From Anaerosalibacter massiliensis (GTDB taxonomy: Bacteria; Bacillota; Clostridia; Tissierellales; Sporanaerobacteraceae): 64,000 nucleotides of DNA. A program made the translations under genes and the position numbers. The stretch lies in NCBI GenBank assembly GCA_000751555.1, contig CCEZ01000007.1, positions 154,637 to 218,636 on the forward strand, in the 5' to 3' direction. Shown here piece by piece: positions 48,345 through 58,069 of the stretch; position 1 is the first letter of the stretch; every line of letters begins with the position of its first letter. The notes beneath the pieces were generated by a model, which saw only the letters and a list, made by a program, of their open reading frames with translations, did no database searches and was not told where the DNA came from.

Positions 48345-48794
48345 TTATAACATATACTTAGTCTCTATGTCAGAAATTTTATCCACTCTTCTTTTATGTC
48401 TTTCACCTTGGAAACTTGCTTTAAGCCAAGTAGAAACTATTTCTAAAGCTAAATCTTTCCCTATTACTCTTCCACCTAATGCAAGAACTTGTGCATTATT
48501 ATGTTCTACAGACATTCTGGCTGAGTAAGTATCACTACATAATGCACACCTTATGCCCTTTACTTTATTGCAAGATATAGATATGCCTATACCTGTTCCA
48601 CAAATAACTATTCCTCTATCACATTCCCCATCTTTCACAGCTTCTGCTACTTTCTTTCCAAATTCAGGATAATCAACTGAATCTAAAGAATTGGTACCAT
48701 AATCAATATATTCTACTCCTTCCTTTTCCAAAAAAACTTTAACTTCTTCTTTCAATTCATATCCTCCATGATCTGAACCTATAGCTACTTTCAT
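48345..48794 (-). CDS. rpiB: Ribose-5-phosphate isomerase B
   Basis: 149 residues. MKVAIGSDHGGYELKEEVKVFL and the catalytic-cysteine loop GIVICGTGIGISISCNKVKGIRCALCSDTYSARMSVEHNNAQVLALGGRVIG are the RpiB/LacAB signature; the catalytic Cys is near residue 66. It interconverts ribose-5-P and ribulose-5-P. GGAGGAA precedes the ATG. Confidence 0.96.
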   Translation of the reverse strand: MKVAIGSDHGGYELKEEVKVFLEKEGVEYIDYGTNSLDSVDYPEFGKKVAEAVKDGECDRGIVICGTGIGISISCNKVKGIRCALCSDTYSARMSVEHNNAQVLALGGRVIGKDLALEIVSTWLKASFQGERHKRRVDKISDIETKYML

Positions 48795-48811
48795 AAATAT
48801 TCCTCCTATTT

Positions 48812-49258
48812 CTATATTTTTTCTACAATTTTTTCTAAAGCTTCTTTTATCTCATCTTTAGCCTCATTATAAGCCCTAAGACCTTTTCCATAAGGGTCTA
48901 TTATATCTTCTTCAACTCCAAAGGCATATTCCTTTAAAATATAAATTTTCTCCTTCACTAGGGGATAAGTTCTTAATAATATATTTTTATGTCCACTAGT
49001 CATAGTAAGTATCAAATCTGATTCTTCTAAAAGTTTTCTATCAATCGTTTTAGATCTATGATTAGAAATATCTATTCCTTCTCTTTTTAAAATTTCTATA
49101 GCTTCCCTACTAGCACTATTTCCTTCCATTGCAAATACTCCAGCAGATTTTACATTTACATTTCTTATTTCTTTTCTGTCTAATAAATCTTTAAAAAGTC
49201 CCTCTGACATACTACTCCTACAAGTATTCCCTGTACAAACAAAAAGAATTTGCTTCAA
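48812..49258 (-). CDS. ywlE: YwlE-type protein-arginine phosphatase (LMW phosphatase family)
   Basis: 148 residues from a TTG at 49258 with AAAGGAG eight bases before; the frame open to 49300 overlaps tsaC and lacks a ribosome site. The P-loop FVCTGNTCRSSM gives the nucleophile Cys8 and Arg14. Thr12 in CTGNTC corresponds to the Thr that gives Bacillus YwlE its phospho-arginine preference, where tyrosine phosphatases have Ile. The later DPYGKG supplies the catalytic Asp. It lies between tsaC and rpiB as in Bacillus. Confidence 0.9.
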   Translation of the reverse strand: MKQILFVCTGNTCRSSMSEGLFKDLLDRKEIRNVNVKSAGVFAMEGNSASREAIEILKREGIDISNHRSKTIDRKLLEESDLILTMTSGHKNILLRTYPLVKEKIYILKEYAFGVEEDIIDPYGKGLRAYNEAKDEIKEALEKIVEKI

Positions 49259-49272
49259 AATTCTTCTCTCCT

Positions 49273-50331
49273 TTACACCTTTATTATATTTCCGCCACAA
49301 GCTTTTTTCATTCTATTCATAATAGCTGTTCCAATACCTGTAGTATCTACTCCTTCAGCTAATATTATATCTACATTTAAATCATCAAATTGTCTCAATA
49401 CTTTAAATAAATTTTTAGCTATTGTGTCTTTTTCTTTCCTACTTCCTACTACTAGTATATTTTCACCACTATATTCTTTTTTTGTCTCCTCAGTTGCCAT
49501 TATACCCAGTTTTTTTCCTTCTTCTTCTGCTTTTTTAGAATATTTTTTTATTGCAGAAGGAATATCTTCTATATTTCCCGAGAAAACTATCATTTTAGCC
49601 TTTGGTGCATAATGCTTATATTTCTGTCCTGGAGATTTAGGAACTATGTCTTCATCATCCTTTATTATACTTTGATCATATTCAACTTTGGGAAATATTT
49701 TTATTAGATCTTCATAAGTTACTCCACCAGGTCTAAGTATAGTAGGTATGTCCTGGGAAATATCTAGTACAGTAGACTCTACTCCTATTCCAGTATCTCC
49801 TCCATCTATAATCATATCTACTCTTCCATACAAATCTCTAATAACATGTTCTGCATTTGTTGGACTTGGCTTGCCTGAAAGATTGGCACTAGGAGCTGCA
49901 ATAGGTACTTTTGAATATTTTATGATTTCCGAAGCTATCTTGTGTTTAGGCATCCTAATAGCTACAGTTGATAGCCCTCCTGTTAGTTTTTTAGATACTT
50001 TCTCACTCTTTTTAAATATAAGAGTAAGAGGGCCAGGCCAAAAACTTTCCATAACTTTCTTTGCCTTTTTATCTACAGTTTCCACTAGTAGATACACTTC
50101 TTCTACATTATTTACATGGAGAATTAAAGGATTGTCTTGAGGCCTTCCCTTAGCTATAAATATTTTATCTATTGCCTTATCATCAAAACTATTAGCACCT
50201 AAACCATAAACTGTTTCTGTAGGAAAAGCTACTACTCCTCCTTTTTTAATTATATCTGCAGCTTTGTAGATTGTCTTTATATCTGGATTATCTTTTTCTA
50301 CTTTTTCTACAATAGTTTCTATTCTAACCAT
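49273..50331 (-). CDS. tsaC: L-threonylcarbamoyladenylate synthase (TsaC/Sua5)
   Basis: 352 residues: the YrdC-like domain (about 18-205) with AFPTETVYGLGANSFDDKAIDKIFIAKGRPQDNPLILHV and SANLSGKPSPT, then the C-terminal Sua5 domain (about 230-350), so it is the long Sua5 form like Bacillus YwlC. It uses threonine, bicarbonate and ATP to make the activated intermediate for t6A37 in tRNA. AGAAGGG precedes the ATG. It heads the tsaC-ywlE-rpiB-upp run. Confidence 0.95.
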   Translation of the reverse strand: MVRIETIVEKVEKDNPDIKTIYKAADIIKKGGVVAFPTETVYGLGANSFDDKAIDKIFIAKGRPQDNPLILHVNNVEEVYLLVETVDKKAKKVMESFWPGPLTLIFKKSEKVSKKLTGGLSTVAIRMPKHKIASEIIKYSKVPIAAPSANLSGKPSPTNAEHVIRDLYGRVDMIIDGGDTGIGVESTVLDISQDIPTILRPGGVTYEDLIKIFPKVEYDQSIIKDDEDIVPKSPGQKYKHYAPKAKMIVFSGNIEDIPSAIKKYSKKAEEEGKKLGIMATEETKKEYSGENILVVGSRKEKDTIAKNLFKVLRQFDDLNVDIILAEGVDTTGIGTAIMNRMKKACGGNIIKV

Positions 50332-50467
50332 TATATCCCTTCTCCTTATTATCTTTTCTTCTAACTATATATTATACACGAATTCTTTAATATTAAGTAG
50401 CTTTTTAGTTCTTTATATTCATATATAAGAATAATAATAAAATAGACAATAGTTTAGGAGGTAGATC

Positions 50468-51181
50468 ATGGAAAATATTTTAACTATTACTTTAGTGGGC
50501 TTTTTTGTAGGAATGGTTGGCACTGGAATTGGAGGTCTATTTGCTCCTTTTATTAAAGGAACAAACCAAAAGTATGTTAGTTCTTTACTTGGACTTACTG
50601 GAGGAATTATGCTAAGTATTGTAGCTTTTGAACTTCTACCTCAATCTTATATATTAGGTGGGATAATCACAGAAATAGTTGGGATATTGGTTGGAATTAT
50701 TTTAGTTGTTTCTATAGAGGAAATGACTTCTAAAAAAGATTACGATTCCCTTTTCAAAAGTGGAATTGTTTTAAGTATAAGCATGGGAATACATAATTTA
50801 CCTGAAGGATTGGCTATAGGTTCAAGTTTCATGGCTGATAATGAAATGGGAATCACTCTAGCATTAGCAATACTTATTCACAATCTTCCAGAAGGCCTAG
50901 CACTAGCTATACCTCTTAAGGCAGGAAAGCTTTCTAATTTAGAAATAATTTTAATTACATTCTTTGTAGGAATTCCTACTGGAATAGGTAGCTTCATAGG
51001 TGCTTATGTTGGAACTGTATCTAATTTTTTAATATCTTTTTGTTTAGCACTTGCAGGAGGAACTATGCTCTATATAATATGTAATGATTTAATTCCAAAT
51101 GCCAAAGATTTACATAGTGGAAGAACTGCCACTGTATGGATAATTATTGGCTTCATACTAGGCATGATAACAGTTTTTTAG
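50468..51181 (+). CDS. ZIP-family divalent metal transporter
   Basis: 237 residues, about eight membrane helices. HNLPEGLAIGSSFM (about residue 104) and HNLPEGLALAIPLKAG (about 138) are the two metal-binding helix motifs of the ZIP/GufA group. It probably imports zinc or another divalent metal. AGGAGG lies six bases before the ATG. It is a single plus-strand gene divergent from tsaC. Metal preference is not readable. Confidence 0.92.
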   Translation: MENILTITLVGFFVGMVGTGIGGLFAPFIKGTNQKYVSSLLGLTGGIMLSIVAFELLPQSYILGGIITEIVGILVGIILVVSIEEMTSKKDYDSLFKSGIVLSISMGIHNLPEGLAIGSSFMADNEMGITLALAILIHNLPEGLALAIPLKAGKLSNLEIILITFFVGIPTGIGSFIGAYVGTVSNFLISFCLALAGGTMLYIICNDLIPNAKDLHSGRTATVWIIIGFILGMITVF

Positions 51182-51191
51182 TTATACTAAT

Positions 51192-51215
51192 AAAAAAACC
51201 CTTCCATTGGAAGGG
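51192..51215. terminator. Terminator shared by prfA and the ZIP gene
   Basis: CCCTTCC-ATT-GGAAGGG (51199-51215), with seven A on the left that read as T on the minus strand. It is a strong terminator for prfA and a weaker one for the converging ZIP gene. Confidence 0.82.
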
Positions 51216-51225
51216 CTCTCTGATT

Positions 51226-52293
51226 TTAACCTACTTGTTTTAATTTTTCAGCTTGGTCTGTTGTTATGAGTGCATCTATTATTTCTTCAATATCTCCATC
51301 TAAAAATCCTTCTAATCTATGAATAGTCATATTAATTCTATGGTCTGTTACCCTACCTTGTGGAAAATTATAAGTTCTTATTCTTTCACTTCTATCGCCT
51401 GAACCTACTTGACTTCTTCTTTCCTGAGCAATTTCTGCATTTTGTTCCGTCATAAGTTGATCATAAAGTCTAGCCTTAAGAATCTTCATGGCTTTATCTC
51501 TATTCTTATGTTGAGATTTTTCATCTTGACAGGATACTACCATTCCTGTAGGTAAATGGGTGATTCTAACTGCTGAATCAGTGGTATTTACACTTTGACC
51601 ACCATTTCCTGAAGAACGAAATACATCTATTCTTATATCATTTGGATTGATTTCCAAATCTATATCTTCAGCCTCTGGAAGAACTGCCACTGTAGAAGTA
51701 GATGTGTGTATTCTACCACTAGCCTCAGTTTCTGGTACCCTTTGGACCCTATGAACACCACTTTCATATTTTAACTTACTATAAGCACCTTTTCCCTTAA
51801 TCATAAATATTACTTCTTTAAATCCACCAATACCTTGATTGTTTGAATCCATCATTTCAACTTTCCAACCTTGTTTTTCTGCGTACATAGAATACATTCT
51901 GAAAAGATCTCCTGCAAATAATCCTGCTTCATTTCCTCCAGCTCCAGCTCTTATTTCTACAATAACATTCTTATCATCATTTGGATCCTTAGGTATAAGT
52001 AGTATTTTAAGTTCCTCTTCTAAAGCTTCAACTTCTAATTCTAATTCAGATATTTCTCCCTTTAGCATTTCTTTAAATTCATCATCTAATTTTTCCTTAA
52101 GCATTTCTTTATCTTCTTCTAAAGTTTCTAAAGCCTTATTGTATTCCCTATATTTCATAACTATAGGCTCTATTTCTGCATGTTCCTTAGCAAGCTTTTG
52201 CCATTCTTTTGTATCTTCTATTACTTTAGGATCAATTATTTTTTGGCTAAGTTCTTTATAATCATTTTCCAAAAAATCTAATTTGTCTATCAT
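51226..52293 (-). CDS. prfA: Peptide chain release factor 1
   Basis: 355 residues from ATG 52293 with GGAGGTGA before; an upstream ATG at 52317 lacks a site. The peptidyl-hydrolysis motif GGQ is in [25 protein letters not shown], and the anticodon-like PET replaces P-A/V-T in [19 protein letters not shown]. It releases peptides at UAA and UAG. It follows the paired chromate-transporter genes and prmC, its methyltransferase. Confidence 0.97.
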   Translation of the reverse strand: MIDKLDFLENDYKELSQKIIDPKVIEDTKEWQKLAKEHAEIEPIVMKYREYNKALETLEEDKEMLKEKLDDEFKEMLKGEISELELEVEALEEELKILLIPKDPNDDKNVIVEIRAGAGGNEAGLFAGDLFRMYSMYAEKQGWKVEMMDSNNQGIGGFKEVIFMIKGKGAYSKLKYESGVHRVQRVPETEASGRIHTSTSTVAVLPEAEDIDLEINPNDIRIDVFRSSGNGGQSVNTTDSAVRITHLPTGMVVSCQDEKSQHKNRDKAMKILKARLYDQLMTEQNAEIAQERRSQVGSGDRSERIRTYNFPQGRVTDHRINMTIHRLEGFLDGDIEEIIDALITTDQAEKLKQVG

Positions 52294-52340
52294 ATTTTCA
52301 CCTCCAAAATTTTTCATCTATATATAAATACACTCATAAT

Positions 52341-52859
52341 CTAAAAAAGTAATACTCCTGCTACTCCTGCCAATACAATGGATAAAATAGGATGAATGTT
52401 TTTAAAAGATATTAAATAAAATAGTACCACTCCTATTATAACACTCTTAAAATCTATAAATGCATTTCTTGCTACACTAATACTTGCTGATATGATAAGT
52501 CCTAAAACTACTGGTCTTATACCTATAAAAGCCCAATCTACATAGGGTGAATCTTTAAATTTTGATAAAAAATGAGCTATTAAAATTATTATCACAAAGG
52601 AAGGTAGTACTACAGCAGTAGTTGCCAATATAGAACCTAAAATTCCTCCTACTTTGTATCCTAAAAAAGTAGCAGAATTTATGGCAATAGGTCCTGGAGT
52701 CATTTCTACTATAGCTAATATATCTATAAACTCTTTATTAGTTAACCAGCCATGAACCTCTATTGCTTCATTCTGAATAAGTGGAACCATAGCATATCCA
52801 CCACCAAACGTAAAAGCTCCTATTTTTAAAAATGATAAAAAAAGTTTTAATAATTCCAT
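52341..52859 (-). CDS. chrA: Chromate transporter (CHR) half, second
   Basis: 172 residues, a single CHR domain: FLKIGAFTFGGGYAMVPLIQNEAIEVHGWLTNKEFIDILAIVEMTPGPIAINSATFLGYKVGG. The domain normally occurs twice in long ChrA; here two half-size genes overlap by one base (TAATG) and probably make a heterodimer. Substrate may be chromate or another anion, and the metabolic role in an anaerobe is unclear. Confidence 0.9.
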   Translation of the reverse strand: MELLKLFLSFLKIGAFTFGGGYAMVPLIQNEAIEVHGWLTNKEFIDILAIVEMTPGPIAINSATFLGYKVGGILGSILATTAVVLPSFVIIILIAHFLSKFKDSPYVDWAFIGIRPVVLGLIISASISVARNAFIDFKSVIIGVVLFYLISFKNIHPILSIVLAGVAGVLLF

Positions 52860-53392
52860 TATTTCTTCTCCCTATTTTTATAGTATCCTATAGAGCCAAA
52901 GGCTGCTACAAGTATTATAATTATTGGACTTACATTGAATACAACTACAGCCAAAACTGTAATTAAGCCAATGGCTAACATATATTTATTAACATTCATA
53001 CCTTTTCCAATTTTATATACTGCTGAGAAAACTAAAGCTGCTACTGCTGGTCTTATTCCTAAAAATGCTTTTTCTGCTATAGCATTATTTCTATATTTCC
53101 AAAGGGATGTTACAATTAAAAGTATGATTAAAAAAGAAGGCAGAACGGTACCTAATGTACAGACAATAGAACCTTTTACACCTTTTAATTTATATCCTAC
53201 ATAAGTACTTGTATTTACTGCCACAGGTCCTGGTGTTACTTCAGCTATTGCCAATATATCAACAAATTCTTCATCACTAAGCCATTCTTTTTTTTCTACC
53301 ACTTCATCTTGAATAAGTGGAACCATAGCATATCCACCACCAATAGTAAAAGCCCCTATCTTAAAAAAAGTTTTAAACATTTCAAAGTACAT
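52859..53392 (-). CDS. chrA: Chromate transporter (CHR) half, first
   Basis: 177 residues with the same motif order as its neighbour: FFKIGAFTIGGGYAMVPLIQDEVVEKKEWLSDEEFVDILAIAEVTPGPVAVNTSTYVGYKLKG. About five or six membrane helices are visible. AGGGGGAA precedes the ATG. It lies between prmC and prfA, an insertion relative to the Bacillus order, where prfA and prmC are adjacent. Confidence 0.9.
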   Translation of the reverse strand: MYFEMFKTFFKIGAFTIGGGYAMVPLIQDEVVEKKEWLSDEEFVDILAIAEVTPGPVAVNTSTYVGYKLKGVKGSIVCTLGTVLPSFLIILLIVTSLWKYRNNAIAEKAFLGIRPAVAALVFSAVYKIGKGMNVNKYMLAIGLITVLAVVVFNVSPIIIILVAAFGSIGYYKNREKK

Positions 53393-53404
53393 AATATTCC
53401 CCCT

Positions 53405-54271
53405 TTATGGCACTCTTCCAACTACTACTCTATCTAATCCTTGAAAATCCTTTATTATATATATATCCTTAAATCCATTTTCATTGAACAATCTTTTCAC
53501 ATAAGTGCCTTGATCATAACCTATTTCAACTGCTAATATCCCTTCTCTTTTTAGATATTCTTTACTATCTGGTACTATTTTTTCATAATATGAAAATCCT
53601 GACTCTCCTCCATCTAATGCATTTTTAGGCTCATGTTCTCTTACTTCTATTTGTAGTTTAGATATATCTTCTGTAGGTATATATGGAGGGTTTGATACTA
53701 TTATATCTACTTTTCCTTCCAATTGTAAAGTTTTTATTCCATTAAATAAATCTCCTTTATAGAATTTTACCTTGTTGTTTAGTTTGAATTTATCTCTATT
53801 TATTTTAGCTACTTTTAAAGCTTTATCATCTATATCCACTGCAAAGACTTTTATATTTTCTAAATAATATGCAAGAGTCAAGGCTATACAACCGCTTCCA
53901 GTACCTAATTCTACTATATCTAAATATTCATTTTTAAATTCTTCATTTACCTTATTTATAATCCATTCAACTAATATTTCCGTATCTGGCCTAGGAACGA
54001 GGACTCCTTCTTCTATATAAAAATTCAGACCATAAAATTCTTTTTCTTTTAAAATATAACTTAAAGGCCAACCTTCTTTTCTCTTTTCTATGAAATCTAA
54101 AAACTTATCCACAATTTCCTTATTAACTTCCTCATTACCATGTGTATAAATATAGCTTTTATCTACATTTTGTAGATAAGATAGTATAATTATAGATTCA
54201 GATATAGGATCTAAATATTCTCTCTTTCCTAATTCTTTAACTCCTAATTTTAAAAGTTCATTTATTTCCAC
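53405..54271 (-). CDS. prmC: Release-factor glutamine methyltransferase PrmC
   Basis: 288 residues from a GTG at 54271 with GGAGGATG before it, overlapping the end of the upstream gene by ten bases. SAM motif VELGTGSGCIALTLAYYL near 122-139 and the catalytic VSNPPYIP near 190 are intact. It methylates the GGQ glutamine of RF1 and RF2, and prfA is nearby. Confidence 0.96.
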   Translation of the reverse strand: MEINELLKLGVKELGKREYLDPISESIIILSYLQNVDKSYIYTHGNEEVNKEIVDKFLDFIEKRKEGWPLSYILKEKEFYGLNFYIEEGVLVPRPDTEILVEWIINKVNEEFKNEYLDIVELGTGSGCIALTLAYYLENIKVFAVDIDDKALKVAKINRDKFKLNNKVKFYKGDLFNGIKTLQLEGKVDIIVSNPPYIPTEDISKLQIEVREHEPKNALDGGESGFSYYEKIVPDSKEYLKREGILAVEIGYDQGTYVKRLFNENGFKDIYIIKDFQGLDRVVVGRVP

Positions 54272-55212
54272 AAATCATCCTCCTTATCCTTTACTAAAAC
54301 ACCTTTCAATGCTTCAATGGCTACTTCAATTTGCTCATCATCTGGTTCTCTAACTGTAGCAATTTTTTGCAGCATAAGTCCAGGATAGGATAGTATATAG
54401 GCAAATATTCTATTACTCCTACCTATAATTTTATTTATTTCATAAGATATTCCCGCTATTATAGGAAGCATGAGAAGCCTTATTAGAAACCTTTTAACTG
54501 GATTTGGCCATCCAAATAAAGATAGTACCAAAACACTTACTATCATTACCATAAATAAAAAGCTAGTGCCGCATCTAGGATGTAATATAGGATATTTCTT
54601 TACATTTTCTACTGTTAATTCTTCTTCATTTTCATAACAATGAATTGTTTTATGTTCTGCACCATGATATTCAAAAACTCTTCCTACATCTTCTATTTTT
54701 GAAATAATTATTACATATATTAAGAAAAATATTATCCTTATTAACCCTTCTATAAGGTTTAAAACTATAGGGCTTTTTACAGTTTTTTTTACTAAACTTG
54801 TTAAAAACATAGGCCCTGCCATAAATACTACTATTACTATTAATAATGAAAATAATAGAGAAAAAATTATCTCGGCAGTTTCAGATTTATCTTTAAAGAC
54901 TTTTTCAAAAAAACTTTCAGATTCATCTTCTATATCTTCTTCATAAAATTCTGCTGAATACATTAAAGTCTTAGTTCCTACAATCATTGCCTCTACTAAT
55001 CCAACTATTCCTCTTATAAAGGGTAGTTTAAAAAGTTTATTTCTAGAAGCTATATTATCTATTTTTTCTTTTTTGATTTCTATTTCATTGTCTGGCTTTC
55101 TTATTGCTATAGCTATATCTTTAGGTCCTTTCATCATGACTCCTTCTATAACAGCTTGCCCTCCAATAGTAGTCATATGTTTTGGAATCCTTTTTATATC
55201 TTTTATTTTCAA
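54262..55212 (-). CDS. DUF1385 (YqhQ-type) membrane protein
   Basis: 316 residues from a TTG at 55212 preceded by GGAGGG; the frame open to 55272 lacks a site. MTTIGGQAVIEGVMMKGPKDIAIAIRKPDNEI is the DUF1385 signature, followed by four or five membrane helices and EYHGAEHKTIHCYENEEELTVENVKKYPILHPRCGTSFLF. The conserved HGAEHKTI and HPRCGT suggest a metal or catalytic site, but function is not established. It is next to rpmE and prmC in many clostridia. Confidence 0.9.
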   Translation of the reverse strand: MKIKDIKRIPKHMTTIGGQAVIEGVMMKGPKDIAIAIRKPDNEIEIKKEKIDNIASRNKLFKLPFIRGIVGLVEAMIVGTKTLMYSAEFYEEDIEDESESFFEKVFKDKSETAEIIFSLLFSLLIVIVVFMAGPMFLTSLVKKTVKSPIVLNLIEGLIRIIFFLIYVIIISKIEDVGRVFEYHGAEHKTIHCYENEEELTVENVKKYPILHPRCGTSFLFMVMIVSVLVLSLFGWPNPVKRFLIRLLMLPIIAGISYEINKIIGRSNRIFAYILSYPGLMLQKIATVREPDDEQIEVAIEALKGVLVKDKEDDLWK

Positions 55213-55301
55213 TTTAAAACCCTCCAAATCTTTTATAAAGTTATTATACCATATAAAATTTATTGGATACAATTTTCATATTTTACCTAATTTTAGACAA
55301 A

Positions 55302-55329
55302 AATAAAGGCTAGATATAAGCATCTAACC
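55302..55329 (-). terminator. Terminator of the rho-rpmE transcript
   Basis: GGCTAGAT (55308-55315) pairs with ATCTAACC (55322-55329) with one G-U-type mismatch; a T-rich run follows on the minus strand. It lies 16 bases after rpmE. Confidence 0.7.
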
Positions 55330-55345
55330 TATTATTAAGAAACAT

Positions 55346-55546
55346 TTATTCCAAACCATATTTTTTCTTGAATTTTTCAACACGTCCACCTTTTTCAGCA
55401 AACTTTTGACGGCCTGTAAAAAATGGATGACATTCTGAACAAACTTCAACTCTCAATTCCTTCTTAGTTGAACCAGTTTTAAATGTATTTCCACAAGCAC
55501 AATGTACTGTAGCTTCGTAATATTCTGGATGTATTTCTTTTTTCAC
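55346..55546 (-). CDS. rpmE: 50S ribosomal protein L31, zinc-binding type
   Basis: 66 residues from a GTG at 55546 ([22 protein letters not shown]) with AGAGGTGAG before; an upstream ATG at 55570 is part of that site region. The CACGN and [13 protein letters not shown] cysteines make this the zinc (C+) form, a zinc reserve in Bacillus. Position downstream of rho is conserved. Confidence 0.97.
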   Translation of the reverse strand: MKKEIHPEYYEATVHCACGNTFKTGSTKKELRVEVCSECHPFFTGRQKFAEKGGRVEKFKKKYGLE

Positions 55547-55615
55547 GATGCTCACCTCTCTTTTACACATTTCAACTCATATATTATAGCACAATAGAGT
55601 ATCTATTTCAACTTC

Positions 55616-56977
55616 TTAAGACCAAATTTTTTTCCTCATAATCTCTATGAAAGTATTATTATCTTCAGTTTGCATAAGGTCTTCTGTTATAGTTTCTGTC
55701 ACATCTTGAGTAGGGGAATTGCCTAAGGCTTTTCTTATACCCCAAATAGTTTCAAGTTCTTTTTGATTTAATAGAAGTTCTTCTCTTCTAGTACCGGATT
55801 TGTTTATATCAATGGCAGGGAAAATTCGTTTTTCTGAAAGTTTTCTATCTAAATGAATCTCCATATTTCCTGTCCCTTTAAATTCTTCAAAAATTACATC
55901 ATCCATTCTACTGCCTGTTTCAACTAATGCAGTAGCTAATATAGTTAAACTTCCACCTTCCTCTAGATTTCTTGCTGCTCCAAAAAATCTTTTTGGTTTA
56001 TGTAATGCACCTGGATCTAATCCTCCTGAAAGGGTTCTGCCGGTTGCAGGAATAGTTAAGTTGTAAGCTCTAGCAAGTCTTGTAATACTATCTAGAAGTA
56101 TTATTACATCTTTCCCATGTTCCACAAGTCTTTTTGCTCTTTCAAGCACTATTTCTGCTACTTTTGTATGATGTTTTGGAAGCTCATCAAAAGTAGAATA
56201 TACTACATCACCTTTTACTGATCTTTTCATATCAGTGACTTCTTCAGGTCTTTCATCTATTAAAAGTACTATTATTTCCATCTCTGGATGATTAATAGAA
56301 ATAGCATTGGCAACTTTCTTTAGAAGAGTAGTTTTTCCAGCTTTAGGTGGGGAAACTATCATACCTCTTTGGCCTTTTCCTATAGGAGCCATCAAATCTA
56401 TCATTCTCGTAGAAAGTTCTCGGGGAATTGTTTCAAGATTTAATCTTTCTCTAGGATATATAGGAGTTAGAGTATCAAAATCTGGTCTTTTAGGTGCTGT
56501 ATCTGGATTTAGACCATTTACGCTTTTTACATATAGAAGGGCTTTATACTTTTCTCCTTGTTTTGGGGGCCTCGTTATACCATATATTTTATCCCCAGTC
56601 ATTAGTTTAAATCTTCTGATCTGAGAAGGGGATACATATATATCTTCATCTCCAGAAAGATAGTTATCACATCTTAAAAAGCCATATCCATCATTATGGA
56701 TTTCTAGAATTCCCTCTGCTGCATTGATATCATCCATTTGCTCTAATTCTTCTGTAATTTTATTTGGCAAGGCTGATGTATTTATGTCCTTAAGCTTTAC
56801 ATTATTCTTTGGTTTGTACGATTTCTTACAGTTCTCTGCTTCTTTTGAATTCTGCTTGGCACTTATCATATCTATCAACTCTCTTTTTTTGTACTTATAA
56901 GGGCTCTTAATATCCAAATCTTTAGCAATATCACGTAGCTCTGTAATTTTTTTACCCTCTAATTCTACTTGGGTCAA
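55616..56977 (-). CDS. rho: Transcription termination factor Rho
   Basis: 453 residues from a TTG at 56977 with GGAGGT upstream. N-terminal Rho_N helices ([33 protein letters not shown]), an RNA-binding cold-shock-like domain ([36 protein letters not shown]), Walker [17 protein letters not shown] and [48 protein letters not shown] are present. It is a hexameric RNA helicase that ends transcription. Confidence 0.97.
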   Translation of the reverse strand: MTQVELEGKKITELRDIAKDLDIKSPYKYKKRELIDMISAKQNSKEAENCKKSYKPKNNVKLKDINTSALPNKITEELEQMDDINAAEGILEIHNDGYGFLRCDNYLSGDEDIYVSPSQIRRFKLMTGDKIYGITRPPKQGEKYKALLYVKSVNGLNPDTAPKRPDFDTLTPIYPRERLNLETIPRELSTRMIDLMAPIGKGQRGMIVSPPKAGKTTLLKKVANAISINHPEMEIIVLLIDERPEEVTDMKRSVKGDVVYSTFDELPKHHTKVAEIVLERAKRLVEHGKDVIILLDSITRLARAYNLTIPATGRTLSGGLDPGALHKPKRFFGAARNLEEGGSLTILATALVETGSRMDDVIFEEFKGTGNMEIHLDRKLSEKRIFPAIDINKSGTRREELLLNQKELETIWGIRKALGNSPTQDVTETITEDLMQTEDNNTFIEIMRKKIWS

Positions 56978-57063
56978 ACAAATCCACCTCCACAATATTT
57001 AAAAACTATATCATTCAGAAATAAACTATATAGGAAAATAAGATAGAAAAAGGAAAGGGAAAC

Positions 57064-57083
57064 TCCTGTAGTAGCCTACAGGA
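57064..57083 (-). terminator. Hairpin after glpX
   Basis: TCCTGTAG (57064-57071) pairs with CTACAGGA (57076-57083). The T-run on the minus strand is poor (TTTCCCTTTCC), so it may only slow read-through into rho. Confidence 0.55.
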
Positions 57084-57085
57084 AT

Positions 57086-58054
57086 TTATTTAGCATATTC
57101 AGGTTTTTTATCTAATTTATGAAGAGCTTCTACAAATCTAATAGTACCTGTTTCAGATCTCATAACTACAGAATAAGTCCTAGCCATATTACTCTCATAA
57201 TATACTACACCTTTTAAAAGTTCACCATCTGATATACCAGTAGCTGCAAACAATATCTGATTCCCACTAGCTAAATCTTCCATAGTCAATATTTTATCCA
57301 CATTTGCTCCCATTGATTCACATCTTTTTCTTTCATCATCATTCATAGGATATAACTTTCCTTGAAATTCACCTTCCATACATTTTAAAGCTGCTGCTGC
57401 TATTACCCCTTCTGGTGCACCACCTATTCCCATAAGTACATCTACACCAGAATGTTCGAAACATGTAGCTATGGCTGCTGCTACATCTCCATCACTAAAT
57501 AATTTAATTCTAGCTCCTGTTTCTCTGATTTTTTTTAAAAGCTTATCATGTCTTGGCCTGTCTATCACAGTAACAGTTAAATCTGAAATATCTTTATTTA
57601 AAGCTTTTGCCACATTGAATAAATTTTCTTCTACAGATGCATTTATATTTATAGAACCTTTTGCCTTTGGTCCCACTGCTATTTTATCCATATACATATC
57701 TGGTGCGTGAAGAAGACATCCTCTAGGGGCTACTGCTACCACAGATAATGCATTTGGAAGACCCTTAGCTACTGATGTAGTTCCATCTAGCGGATCTACT
57801 GCAATATCCACTTCAGGGCATCCCTTTTGAGCCTTTCCTATCTGTTCCCCAATATACAACATTGGTGCCTCGTCCATTTCTCCTTCACCTATTACCACTT
57901 TTCCATCAATATTCACTGTATCAAACATCTTTCTCATTCCATCTACAGCCGCCTGATCTGCTACTATTTTATCGCCTCTACCAAGATATCTAGCACTTTC
58001 CAATGCTGCTGCTTCTGTTACTCTGACTAAATTTAAAGCTAAATTCCTATCCAT
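57086..58054 (-). CDS. glpX: Class II fructose-1,6-bisphosphatase
   Basis: 322 residues. VVIGEGEMDEAPMLYIGE near 53-70, the metal motif DIAVDPLDGTTSVAKGLPNALSVVAVA near 82-108 and GIGGAPEGVIAAAALKCMEGEFQGKL are GlpX hallmarks. It hydrolyses fructose-1,6-bisphosphate in gluconeogenesis. AAGGAG precedes the ATG. It forms a carbon-metabolism run fba-fsa-glpX upstream of rho, as in Bacillus. Confidence 0.96.
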   Translation of the reverse strand: MDRNLALNLVRVTEAAALESARYLGRGDKIVADQAAVDGMRKMFDTVNIDGKVVIGEGEMDEAPMLYIGEQIGKAQKGCPEVDIAVDPLDGTTSVAKGLPNALSVVAVAPRGCLLHAPDMYMDKIAVGPKAKGSININASVEENLFNVAKALNKDISDLTVTVIDRPRHDKLLKKIRETGARIKLFSDGDVAAAIATCFEHSGVDVLMGIGGAPEGVIAAAALKCMEGEFQGKLYPMNDDERKRCESMGANVDKILTMEDLASGNQILFAATGISDGELLKGVVYYESNMARTYSVVMRSETGTIRFVEALHKLDKKPEYAK

Positions 58055-58069
58055 CTAATAAACCACTCC

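Noticed and set aside
52341..53392. Frameshifted single chrA gene
   Set aside because: Both halves have complete CHR domains with their own starts, and paired short ChrA genes are common, so this is not a broken long gene.
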